47,879 nucleotides of DNA. Source: Bradyrhizobium viridifuturi. Lineage in GTDB: Bacteria > Pseudomonadota > Alphaproteobacteria > Rhizobiales > Xanthobacteraceae. Both the position numbers and the translations under genes were made by a program. The stretch spans positions 1 to 47,879 of the forward strand of contig NZ_LGTB01000060.1 in assembly GCF_001238275.1 (NCBI RefSeq). Direction: 5' to 3'. Of this stretch, positions 34,720 through 42,806 are shown piece after piece. Below the pieces are notes generated by a model that did no database searches, was not told where the DNA came from, and saw nothing but the letters and a program-made list of their open reading frames with translations. Every line of letters starts with the position of its first letter. Position 1 is the stretch's first letter.

Positions 34720-36001
34720 TGAGCGCCGCCCTTATTTTCGGACTGCTGTTTGCCCTGATGCTGACGGGCATGCCGATCTCGATTTCGCTCGGCCTGACCG
34801 TGCTCACCTTCCTGTTCACCATGACCGAGGTACCGATCGAGAGCGTCGGCCTGAAGCTGTTTTCCGGCCTCGACAATTTCGGCATCATGGCGATCCCGTT
34901 CTTCATCCTCGCCGGCACCTTCCTGACCCGCGGCGGCGTCGCGCGGCGCATGATCGCATTCACGACCTCATTGGTCGGGCATCTGCCCGGCGGCCTCGGG
35001 CTTGCCGGCGTCGCGGCCTGCGCGATGTTTGCGGCGATCTCGGGCTCGAGCGTCGCCACGGTGGTTGCGATCGGCTCGATCATGATGCCGGCAATGGTCG
35101 ATCACGGCTATCCGAAGCGCTTCGCGTCGGCGTGATCTCGACCTCGGGCGCGCTCGGCATCCTGGTGCCGCCCTCGATCATCCTGGTGCTCTATGGCGTG
35201 TCCACCAACACCTCGATCGGCGCGCTGTTCATGGCCGGCATCGTGCCGGGCATACTGCTCGCGCTGATGCTGGCCGCGGTGACGTTCTTCGTCGCGCAGC
35301 GCAACGGCTATCCGAAGATGCCGCGCGCGACGATCGGCCAGCAGTTCACCGCATTCCGCGAAAGCATCTGGGGCCTGTCGCTGATCGCGATCGTGCTCGG
35401 CGGCATCTATGGCGGCATCTTCACGCCGACCGAAGCCGCCGCGGTCGCCGCGACCTATGCCTTCTTCATCACCGTGTTCGTCTACAAGGAGCTCAAGCTC
35501 TCCGAGGTGCCGAAGGTGCTGCTGCAGGCGGCGAGCATGAGCTCGATGCTGCTCTACATCATCACCAATGCGGTGCTGTTCTCGTTCCTGATGACGCATG
35601 AGCAGATCCCGCAGGAGATGGCGGCCTGGATCATCGACAAGAACTTCTCGGTGTGGATGTTCCTGCTGGTCGTCAACGTCATCCTGCTGCTCGCCGGCAA
35701 CGTGATGGATCCGTCGTCGATTCTCCTGATCATGGCGCCGATCCTGTTTCCGCTGGCGACCAAGCTCGGCGTGCACCCGGTGCATCTCGGCATCCTGATG
35801 ATCGTCAACACCGAGGTCGGGCTGTGCCATCCGCCTGTTGGCCTCAACCTCTACATCGCGAGCAGCATCGCCAAGATGGGCATCAGCGAGATCACGATCT
35901 CGGTGCTGCCTTGGCTGTGCGCGATGCTGGTGTTCCTCGGCCTGATCACCTACGTGCCGGAGATCTCGCTGTGGCTGCCGCGGCTATTGGGAATGATCTG
36001 A
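34719..36001 (+). CDS. dctM: TRAP transporter large permease DctM (frameshifted in this sequence)
   Basis: A 427-residue ion-coupled permease with about twelve hydrophobic helices and DctM landmarks such as GMPISISLGL, FFILAGTFLTRGGVARRM, AAISGSSVATVVAIGSIM and STSGALGILVPPS. The frame breaks at 35126-35127: GGCTATCCGAAGCGCTTCGC runs into GTCGGCG, where one G is missing (should read GCG GTC GGC GTG), giving YPKRFAVGVISTSG after repair. The reconstructed length is exactly normal. Without repair a 138-residue fragment would end at 35135. I take it as an intact gene with a sequence error. Confidence 0.85.
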
Positions 36002-36148
36002 ATCAATGCGCAACACTTGCGCTTCGGATATTTCTGGCGGGCAATGAAGCGAATTACATCTTGGTAAGGGATGCTTCTCTGTCCAATCCGTAAGTTGAAG
36101 GCGAGGGCGAGCGGCATCATCTTCAAGCAACCTTCAAAGGAGGTTTCG

Positions 36149-36739
36149 ATGAAGAAAGTTCTGCTCGCCGGCGTCGCGGCGCTCACGATTGCCGGTTCGA
36201 CCGTGGTCTATGCCCAGCATCGCCCGTGGTTTCACGGCCATATGCGGATGAGCCCCGAGGATCGGGCCGCCTTCCTCGACGCGCGGATCGCCGCGGTCCA
36301 CGCCGGACTGAAGCTCACCGCGGATCAGGAGAAACTGTGGCCGCCGGTGGAGGCCGCGGTGCGCGACTTCGCCAAGATGCGGATGGATCGCGCCAATGCG
36401 CGGATGGCTGCGGATAAGACCGACGCGGACAAGGCCCAGAAGCCGGATGACCCGGTCACCCGCCTGCGCGAGCGTGCCGACAACATGGCTGCGACCGCGA
36501 CCTCGCTGAAGAAGATCGCCGATGCCGCCGACCCGCTCTACAAGACGCTTGACGACGGCCAGAAGCGGCGGCTTTCCATGCTCACCCATATGGAAGGGCG
36601 TGGGTTCGGTGCGGAGGGCTGGCGTCGCCACCGCCCCGAGCGCGGCATGGACCGCTGGGAACACGGAGGCCGCGGCATGGACCACGACCATTTCGACCGC
36701 GACGACGGTCCGGATCAGGAGCGCTCCGGCCGGCTTTGA
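36149..36739 (+). CDS. LTXXQ-motif periplasmic protein (second copy)
   Basis: 196 residues with a signal peptide (ending VVYAQ) and a helical body with LKLTADQEKLWPPVEAAVRDF and LYKTLDDGQKRRLSML. It is a paralogue of the protein at 31337: both contain TA.QEKLWPPVE and LYKTL. The C-terminus is different, a His/Asp/Arg-rich tail (WRRHRPERGMDRWEHGG, DHDHFDRDDG) that could bind metal. GGAGG upstream fixes the start. A hairpin follows the stop. Confidence 0.85.
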   Translation: MKKVLLAGVAALTIAGSTVVYAQHRPWFHGHMRMSPEDRAAFLDARIAAVHAGLKLTADQEKLWPPVEAAVRDFAKMRMDRANARMAADKTDADKAQKPDDPVTRLRERADNMAATATSLKKIADAADPLYKTLDDGQKRRLSMLTHMEGRGFGAEGWRRHRPERGMDRWEHGGRGMDHDHFDRDDGPDQERSGRL

Positions 36740-36771
36740 CGGCCTGCCGCCGACGCTTACGCCAAGCCCAT

Positions 36772-36799
36772 GAAAGGCCGCCGGAATCCGGCGCCTTTC
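36772..36799 (+). terminator. Probable terminator after the second LTXXQ gene
   Basis: GAAAGG..GCCGG, an AAT loop and CCGGC.CCTTTC form a hairpin with one bulge, 33 bases after the stop. The following GGCTTTG is only a weak T tract. Confidence 0.5.
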
Positions 36800-36903
36800 G
36801 GCTTTGTAAAAGTCGGGAAAACTTGCGCCAGCTTGCTGGACATCGCGGAATCGCTTTGCTAAACGACGGCCTCTCTTGCGAGGGTCATTTCCGGACAAGT
36901 TCC

Positions 36904-36979
<76 letters not shown>

Positions 36980-37014
36980 AGCTTTTCAATAGCTTAGGTA
37001 AGCCCTCGTAGCGG

Positions 37015-37711
37015 TCATTCCGACAAGCAGCCATGTCTATTTCGACAAACCGGCTGCTTTTTTCGCTCCTCGCGCCGCTGCCTGGTCCCCGATATCGGCT
37101 GTTTGCGCGTCCATTTCGCGTAGGTCGGCAATTGCCGCGCCGACCGGTGGCGGCCTGCTGCACGCAGTTCCGCGTCCGTCAGATCGCTGTCGGCGCCCTC
37201 CGCAAATCCGCCATGGCAGAACGAGGTAAACGAAAGCTCAGCTCGGATGCCGGCTGCCGCGACGATGTCCTTCATGACGCTGCGCAGGTACCGCAAATCC
37301 TTGCGTTTAGCGATCCATGGTATCGGGGTAAGCGATTTGCGGTGCGCGTGATTCCGCTGGAAAACCAGCCCCGAAACCACGTGTTGCTTGATGGCGACGA
37401 GCTCGGCCATCAGCTCCGGGAAGAGGGCTTCTCCCCGGTCATCGAAAAGCGGCCACCAGGCTTCTTGCCCGTTCTTGGGATGGACGATCTTGACACTGTT
37501 GGGCCGTTCCTTTGGCCGGTAGTGCGTGATCTCGAAGGCGCAGAAGACATGCTCCTCGCGCTGCAACCATTCCCAGGTCACCAACGCTGCCGTTGCAACC
37601 GTGAAGGTATCCGAGCTTCTTCGCGGCTTTTCTGAACGCAACGAGATCGTCCCAGGTGGCGGTCGGTGTCTCCCGGACAGGCTTGCCCGGATCGAACGCG
37701 CTGTTGGGCAT
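37015..37711 (-). pseudogene. Tyrosine recombinase/integrase remnant
   Basis: About 230 residues of an integrase C-terminal part in two frames. The first piece (NSAFDPGKPVRETPTATWDD ... FRKAAKKLGY) changes frame at about 37604-37610 into DTFTVATAALVTWEWLQREE, continuing through KDLRYLRSVMKDIVAAAG to SFTSFCHGGF and GRHRSARQLPTYAKWTRKQ. The end matches the box II and tyrosine regions of tyrosine recombinases. In relatives as I remember them the segment reads SFRHGG; here the Arg is Cys, which would remove a catalytic residue. The N-terminal half is missing. It lies directly beside tRNA-Lys, pointing toward it, the usual place for an island integrase. Confidence 0.7.
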
Positions 37712-37790
37712 TGTTGATGAAATCAAATCGATCGAGCCCACCGTACAGCAAAATAAGCATGCTGAGCAGCACTGGGAGAATCTATCGGGT

Positions 37791-38105
37791 TCAACCGATA
37801 ATTTTCCCAATCATCCGTGCTCTTGAACTCCGCCCGGCCCATGGCTGACGCGGCACCACCGTGACCCGCTTGCCTGGGACGTCAGGCAGGGCATACGACG
37901 AAATCACCTCGACCTTGTTCAGCGCTGACGTGAACGACGAGATCTCGGCGCACAGCGGCGCTGGAAATGCTGATGTCACGCTCATCGCCAGCGGCAAAGT
38001 TTTCGCGATCGAGACCGCGCAGGCGAAGCCGGTGAAGATTGCGAGCGATAGCCGCTGCCGGTCTCGTCCCGCAAATGGGGCCAATGCTTCGATCGCGACG
38101 CGCAT
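37791..38105 (-). pseudogene. Truncated cupin-domain protein remnant
   Basis: The first 70 residues resemble the leader and first strands of small exported cupins: a signal-like hydrophobic N-terminus, then VEVISSYALPDVPGKRVTVV. The reading frame then turns into unrelated sequence; in the neighbouring frame RVSHGPGGVQEHG could be the next cupin strand, so a one-base change probably broke it. The metal-binding second half is gone. It lies directly behind the SDR gene on the same strand and may once have formed an operon with it. The rest of the 37712-38119 interval is AT-richer and empty. Confidence 0.45.
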
Positions 38106-38119
38106 GGGTTGCTTCTTCC

Positions 38120-38995
38120 TCAGGGCATGATGTTCGGCTTGAACACCGAAAGCGGCGCCGGATCGCGGCTTGGCGCCGGCGGGACCTTTCCGTCGACATC
38201 GGTAAAGCCGTATTCGGCCGCCAACTCCGAGGCGAGCAGGATTTGGCCGCTCTTAGCCATCATGTTGGGATCGCCAGCGAGCGCAGCCACGGCGCGTCCG
38301 GCGAACACCGGCGTTTCGCCGCGTTCCGTAATTAGCCTGGCGAGAGCCGGCGGCACGCGGTCGGGCTGCGCCGCAAGCTTCTCGCTCTTGATGTAGCCGG
38401 GCCAGATCGAGACCGCGGCAATGCCGAATGGCTGCAGCTCGTGCGCCATGTCGCGCGCCATGCGATCGACGCCAGATTTCTGCACGCCGAACGGCACGTT
38501 GAAGGTGTAGCGGATGCCGCCGCCTGATGACGTGTTGACGATCAGGCCACGCCCTTGCGGTAGCATCAGCGGCACAGCGAACTGGCTGGCGATAAAATGC
38601 GAACGCAGGCCGACGCGGTGCATGGTGTCCCATAGCGAGGCCGGCACCTGCCAGAACGGCACATTCACCGGCATCACGTTCGGCGCCGCGAACACGTTGT
38701 TGACGAGCACGTCGAGCCGTCCGTGGTCGCGCCGGATCAGGTCGAAGACCTCCTTCACCGAACCATCGTCGGAATGATCGCACAGCACGCCGATGCCGCG
38801 GCCGCCGGCCTCGTCGATCGCGGCAATGGTCTCGTCGAGCGAACCTGGCCATTCCGATCCGCCGCTATTGCGCGTCCGTGCCGTGACGATCACGGTCGCG
38901 CCGGATTCGGCAAGGCCGATCGCCACACCCTTGCCGACCCCGCGGCTTCCTCCCGTCACCAGTGCAATGCGATCCTCGAGGCGTCCCTTGGTCAT
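38120..38995 (-). CDS. Short-chain dehydrogenase/reductase with altered catalytic Tyr
   Basis: 291 residues, a DHRS1-like SDR. The NAD(P) loop TGGSRGVG is at 14-21, the LVNN structural motif at 97-100 and the Ser motif NTSSGGG at 154-160. The active-site YxxxK reads F169-G-V-Q-K173 (codon TTC at 38489-38491), so the catalytic tyrosine is a phenylalanine, one base away from TAC. The rest of the fold is intact, with a C-terminal extension. GGGAG precedes the start. The gene is divergent from the Rieske oxygenase gene, with the operator at 39030-39058 between them. Confidence 0.85.
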   Translation of the reverse strand: MTKGRLEDRIALVTGGSRGVGKGVAIGLAESGATVIVTARTRNSGGSEWPGSLDETIAAIDEAGGRGIGVLCDHSDDGSVKEVFDLIRRDHGRLDVLVNNVFAAPNVMPVNVPFWQVPASLWDTMHRVGLRSHFIASQFAVPLMLPQGRGLIVNTSSGGGIRYTFNVPFGVQKSGVDRMARDMAHELQPFGIAAVSIWPGYIKSEKLAAQPDRVPPALARLITERGETPVFAGRAVAALAGDPNMMAKSGQILLASELAAEYGFTDVDGKVPPAPSRDPAPLSVFKPNIMP

Positions 38996-39029
38996 GCGAT
39001 CTCCCGATATGGCTTCTCTGGAAGGTATC

Positions 39030-39058
39030 TTGACAATAATCTTCCTAGGAAGATATTA
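39030..39058 (+). promoter_or_regulatory. Predicted MarR operator/promoter of the Rieske operon
   Basis: TTGACA at 39030-39035 is followed by the 16-bp perfect palindrome ATCTTCCTAGGAAGAT (39039-39054), and a -10-like GATATT sits 16 to 17 bases after the -35 box. An almost identical TTGACAATTATCTTCCT lies at 42751-42767, before a binding-protein gene next to a MarR gene. A bound dimer would block RNA polymerase. The site also lies between this operon and the divergent SDR gene. Confidence 0.7.
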
Positions 39059-39097
39059 GGTCGGGAGCGTTGAAGGCGTCAACAGGGAGGTTTCGCG

Positions 39098-40321
39098 ATG
39101 GTCACCAGGGAAGAGAACGAATTGCTGTGCCGCGTCACGGGTGACGCGCCGATGGGACGGATGCTGCGCCAGCATTACTGGCTGCCGGCTGTGCTCTCGG
39201 TGCGCGTGCGCAAGGGCGAGGCGCCGGTTCGCGTCAAGCTGTTCGGGCGCAACTTCGTCGCGTTCAGGGGCAACGACGGCACCGTCGGTTTCCTCGACGA
39301 GGCCTGTCCCCATCGCGGCGCCTCGCTGGCGCTGGCACGGGTCGACGATTGCTCGCTGACCTGCCTGTTCCACGGCTGGAAGATCAAGGCCGATGGCGAG
39401 GTGCTGGACGTTCCCAACGAGCCGAACAATCCCAGGGAATTCGCCAAGACGGTCAGGGCGAAATCCTATCCGGTGCGCGAAGGCGCCGGCCTGATCTGGG
39501 TCTGGCTCGGCGCGGGCACGGCGCCGCCTGCGCCCGACTTCGAATGGATGGATTTGCCGCCGGACCAGGTCTACACGGCCGGCATCGAGCTCAATGCAAA
39601 CTGGCTGCAGGGCGTCGAGGCGACCATCGATTCCTCGCATGTCGCGCTGCTGCACCAAAGCTGGACCGCGACCTCGTCGACCGATTTTGGCGCGACGCGC
39701 GTCAACACTGAAGTGGGCTACGAGTTCGAGAAGAAGGCCTACGGCTTCCGCGCCGCGGCGTTGCGCACCGGACCGGACGGATCGTGCCTCGCCCGCGTCA
39801 CCGAGTTCGTGATGCCCTATTACGGCTTGATCGCGCCGATCTATTCCGGGCCGCAGCAGGATCGCACCGCGATCATCGCGGTGCCGATCGACGACGAGAA
39901 CCTGATCCAGTGGTACATCTTCTACAATCCCGAGAAGCCGGTGGATTCCTGGCGCAAGGTGCAGCGCGCCAACCAGTGGCCGATGGCCGGCGGCCTGCCG
40001 GGCGATCAATCCAACAATTGGGGGCAGAACCGCCAGATCATGGATGCCGGCAACAGCACCGGATTCCACGAGATCGTCATCGAGGATTTTGTGGTCATGG
40101 TCAGCATGGGTCCGATCGTCGACCGCTCGCAGGAGTATCTCTGTTCGGCGGACCAGGCGATCGTCAGGGTGCGCCGCCAGCTGCTCGACGAGGTGCGCGG
40201 CTTCATGGCCGGCAAGCCGCCGAAGAGTGGCCAGAGCGAGACCATGTCCTACAAGGACATCCGCGCAGTCGGCGGCCGCCTCGCCTCCGCCGCCGAGGAT
40301 TGGCGGCAGATTCCCCGCTGA
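39098..40321 (+). CDS. Rieske non-heme iron oxygenase, LigXa/phthalate-dioxygenase type
   Basis: 407 residues. It would hydroxylate or O-demethylate an aromatic compound with O2. The Rieske [2Fe-2S] ligands are C70-P-H72 and C89-x2-H92; the mononuclear iron site is D178-x2-H181-x4-H186 in the segment ATIDSSHVALLH. The start MVTREENELL and general pattern resemble LigXa (5,5'-dehydrodivanillate O-demethylase) and phthalate 4,5-dioxygenase oxygenases, which work without a beta subunit. GGGAGG is seven bases before the ATG. Its electron partners, a Rieske ferredoxin and a reductase, follow on the same strand. The substrate is not known. Confidence 0.9.
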   Translation: MVTREENELLCRVTGDAPMGRMLRQHYWLPAVLSVRVRKGEAPVRVKLFGRNFVAFRGNDGTVGFLDEACPHRGASLALARVDDCSLTCLFHGWKIKADGEVLDVPNEPNNPREFAKTVRAKSYPVREGAGLIWVWLGAGTAPPAPDFEWMDLPPDQVYTAGIELNANWLQGVEATIDSSHVALLHQSWTATSSTDFGATRVNTEVGYEFEKKAYGFRAAALRTGPDGSCLARVTEFVMPYYGLIAPIYSGPQQDRTAIIAVPIDDENLIQWYIFYNPEKPVDSWRKVQRANQWPMAGGLPGDQSNNWGQNRQIMDAGNSTGFHEIVIEDFVVMVSMGPIVDRSQEYLCSADQAIVRVRRQLLDEVRGFMAGKPPKSGQSETMSYKDIRAVGGRLASAAEDWRQIPR

Positions 40322-40335
40322 TCGGATCGCAAGCC

Positions 40336-40360
40336 GGGCGCGGACGTAACGTCCGCGCCC
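40336..40360 (+). other. Intercistronic hairpin in the Rieske operon
   Basis: GGGCGCGGACG pairs perfectly with CGTCCGCGCCC around a short loop, between the oxygenase stop and the ferredoxin start. There is no T tract. It may set the ratio of oxygenase to ferredoxin by protecting the upstream message. Confidence 0.6.
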
Positions 40361-40392
40361 ATGTCTCAGCCTTGGTCCGGAGACGATTTCAC

Positions 40393-40749
40393 ATGAACTG
40401 GCACCATCTCTGCGCTGCCGCGAAACTATCGGAAGGGGAGCCGCTAGGCTTCAGGGTGGGCGAGCGGCGCGTCGCGCTCTACAAGTTCGGCGACGATATC
40501 TTCGCAACCGACGACGTCTGCTCGCACGCGTTCGCGTTGCTCTCGACGGGCTTCCTCGAAGGTCACGTGATCGAATGTCCGCTGCACGGCGCGATGTTCG
40601 ACGTGCGCGACGGCAAATGCCGGTCGAGCGCCTATAAGGATATCGCGGCATTCAAGGTCGAGATCCGCGATGGCGAGGTCTATGTGCAGCTCGACGGCGG
40701 CGCTGCCCTGGAAGCCGCCGGCGAAAGCAGTGCGGGCGTCAAACTGTGA
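40393..40749 (+). CDS. Rieske-type ferredoxin
   Basis: 118 residues, a soluble Rieske [2Fe-2S] ferredoxin of the BphF/NirD type that carries electrons from the reductase to the oxygenase. Ligands are C43-S-H45 and C62-P-L-H65. The C-terminal 20 residues are Ala/Gly/Ser rich. Its TGA overlaps the GTG start of the reductase by four bases. Confidence 0.92.
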   Translation: MNWHHLCAAAKLSEGEPLGFRVGERRVALYKFGDDIFATDDVCSHAFALLSTGFLEGHVIECPLHGAMFDVRDGKCRSSAYKDIAAFKVEIRDGEVYVQLDGGAALEAAGESSAGVKL

Positions 40750-41984
40750 GTGGCCTCGTCGTCATTGGCGCCTCCTATGCCGGCATCCAGGCAGCGCTCA
40801 CCGCGCGTGATGCGGGCTATACCGAGCCGGTGACCGTGATCGCCGATGAGAACGCACTGCCCTATCAGCGGCCGCCGCTGTCAAAGGATTTTCTGCTCGG
40901 CGAGATCGGCGCGCAGGGCCTCCTGATGCACGACGAGGCCGTCTTCGCCGACAACCGAATCGATCTGCGTCTGGGCCACCGCGTTGTCGAGATCGATCGC
41001 AACGCCGGCCAGGTAGTGTTGAACGGAGGCGCGGCGCTCGGCTTCGACAATCTCGTCATCGCTACCGGCTCGCGCGCACGGAGGATCGCGGTCTCCGGCG
41101 CCGAGCTCGACGGGGTCTGCTATATCAGGTCGATCGCCGAAGCCGCCGATCTCAGGGCGCGGCTCGGCGAGGCCCGCGAGATCGTGATCATTGGCGGCGG
41201 CTTCATCGGGCTCGAGGTCGCGTCCTCGGCATCCAGGCTCGGCAAACGGGTGACGGTGATCGAGGCGGCGTCGCGATTGCTCGAACGGGCCGTGTCTCCG
41301 GCAGTGTCGCGTTTCCTGCTCGACGTTCATACCTCGGCGGGCGTTGCGGTGAAGTTCGGCACAGCGGTCTCGGCATTGATCGGAACGAGTGGGCGGGTTG
41401 CTGCGGTCGAGCTGGCCGGAAGCATCCATCTTCCCGCGGACCTTGTCGTCGTCGGGATTGGCGGCATCGCCAATGACGAGCTCGCCGCTGCCGCGGGCCT
41501 CGAATGCGCCAACGGCATCGTGGTGGATGCGCACGGCCGGACGGCATGCCCGGGCATCTACGCCGCCGGCGACTGCGCCAATCACTACAGCCGGTTCGCG
41601 GAGGGCTGGATCAGGCTGGAGTCGGTCCAGCACGCGCAGGACCAGGGACGGGTTGTCGGTCTCGCGATCGCCGACCGCTATGAGCCGTACGACAGCGTGC
41701 CGCGGTTCTGGTCGGATCAGCACGATCTCAAGCTCCAGATCGTCGGGCTCGCTTCGCGCTGCGACCGGACCGAGATCCGCGGCGAGATCGAATCCGGCCG
41801 GTTCTCCATGTTCAACTATCGGCAGGGCAAGCTGGTCGCGGTCGACAGCATCAACAATCCCGCCGATCAGATGGTGGCGCGGCGGCTGATCGCGGCCGGG
41901 ATAACGCCGGCGCCCGAGCAGGTGGCAGACAGCTCGAGCGATCTCAGATCGCTCCTGAAGACGGGCAGCAAGGCCGTCGCGTAG
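40746..41984 (+). CDS. FAD-dependent ferredoxin reductase
   Basis: 412 residues of the BphA4/putidaredoxin-reductase family. The FAD-binding LVVIGASYAGIQAA is at the N-terminus, LPYQRPPLSKDFL follows near residue 38, the NAD-binding IVIIGGGFIGLEVA near residue 148, and GIYAAGDCANH near residue 270. It moves electrons from NAD(P)H to the ferredoxin encoded just before. The start is GTG 40746 in a 4-base overlap. With the oxygenase and ferredoxin it completes a three-component oxygenase. Confidence 0.93.
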   Translation: MSGLVVIGASYAGIQAALTARDAGYTEPVTVIADENALPYQRPPLSKDFLLGEIGAQGLLMHDEAVFADNRIDLRLGHRVVEIDRNAGQVVLNGGAALGFDNLVIATGSRARRIAVSGAELDGVCYIRSIAEAADLRARLGEAREIVIIGGGFIGLEVASSASRLGKRVTVIEAASRLLERAVSPAVSRFLLDVHTSAGVAVKFGTAVSALIGTSGRVAAVELAGSIHLPADLVVVGIGGIANDELAAAAGLECANGIVVDAHGRTACPGIYAAGDCANHYSRFAEGWIRLESVQHAQDQGRVVGLAIADRYEPYDSVPRFWSDQHDLKLQIVGLASRCDRTEIRGEIESGRFSMFNYRQGKLVAVDSINNPADQMVARRLIAAGITPAPEQVADSSSDLRSLLKTGSKAVA

Positions 41985-42001
41985 TGCCACCGGCGCCGCT
42001 G

Positions 42002-42592
42002 CTAATCCGCTGCAAGCCGGCTGGACTTCTTCGTCGCCTTCACGGATCGGACGGCAAGGAGCTTGCGCAGGCAGCGGTCGAGCATCGCGAGCTCCGCCTT
42101 GGTCAGCCCGCTGGCCTCGGTCACGCCCTCGACCACTCTCGCGACCTCGGCAATACCGCGGTCGGCAGCCGCAAGACCCTTGGCGGTCAGGCGGACCAGC
42201 TCCGAGCGGCCATCATCGCTGGCGGAGACGCGCAGCACGAAGCCGCCTTCCTGGAGCCGCGCCACGCGCTTGGTCATGGCACCCGACGTGACGAGAAGCG
42301 CGCGGAACAGGTCGGTTGGGCGCAACTCGTACGGCTTTCCCGAGCGCCTGAGCGCCAGCAAGACGTAAAGCTCGCCGGTCTGCAGCCCGACGGCCTTCGC
42401 GATCGCCTGCAGGCGCATTTCGTGCAGCTGGTTGACGCGCTCCAGCCGCAGCAATGTGCAGGCGGCGGCGAGGTCGAGGTCGGGACGCTGTTCCAGCCAC
42501 GCCGCCTCGATGTCGTCGTAGAGGGTGCTGTCGGGTGTCGTCGGCTGCTTGATCGCAGGTTCGGTGCGGCGTGACACGCTGCTCTTCTTCAT
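42002..42592 (-). CDS. MarR-family transcriptional regulator
   Basis: 196 residues with the winged-helix core ELRPTDLFRALLVTSGAMTKRVARLQEGGFVLRVSASDDGRSELVRLTAKG at about 95-150, including the DDGRS wing. The N-terminal 35 residues and the basic C-terminus (KATKKSSRL) are extensions. ATG 42592 follows GGAAGGG. It is convergent with the reductase gene and divergent from the binding-protein gene at 42807, which has the predicted operator. It is the best candidate to bind both operators and sense an aromatic ligand. Confidence 0.87.
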   Translation of the reverse strand: MKKSSVSRRTEPAIKQPTTPDSTLYDDIEAAWLEQRPDLDLAAACTLLRLERVNQLHEMRLQAIAKAVGLQTGELYVLLALRRSGKPYELRPTDLFRALLVTSGAMTKRVARLQEGGFVLRVSASDDGRSELVRLTAKGLAAADRGIAEVARVVEGVTEASGLTKAELAMLDRCLRKLLAVRSVKATKKSSRLAAD

Positions 42593-42750
42593 TCCCTTCC
42601 AGTCCCCTTCGTCCCGCGCCAAGGCGCCGGCACCATGCATCGCAGCAATCTAACACCGCCACATCATCGTGTCGCCTTGCAAGTTCCCGGCATAGCTGCG
42701 CGCCGGGGACGTCACTCCGCGAAGCGGCCATTTGCGGACTTTCGTCGCGG

Positions 42751-42779
42751 TTGACAATTATCTTCCTGAGAAGAATATT
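42751..42779 (+). promoter_or_regulatory. Predicted MarR operator/promoter, second copy
   Basis: TTGACAATTATCTTCCT, then GAGAAGAATATT. It shares 16 of the first 17 bases with the site at 39030, including the -35 box; TCTTC (42761-42765) and GAAGA (42770-42774) are the inverted half-sites. A -10-like AATATT lies 17 bases after TTGACA. It lies in the divergent region between the MarR gene and the binding-protein gene and may also serve autoregulation. Confidence 0.7.
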
Positions 42780-42806
42780 CCAGGTAAGAAAACAGGGGAG
42801 GAGTAC

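Noticed and set aside
37033..37635. A 200-residue plus-strand frame opposite the integrase remnant
   Set aside because: The minus strand carries recognisable recombinase sequence in two frames; the plus-strand reading has no known features.
37784..37806. Short inverted repeat ATCGG / CCGAT followed by AATTTTCC as a terminator
   Set aside because: The stem is only five or six pairs and no supported gene on the plus strand ends before it.
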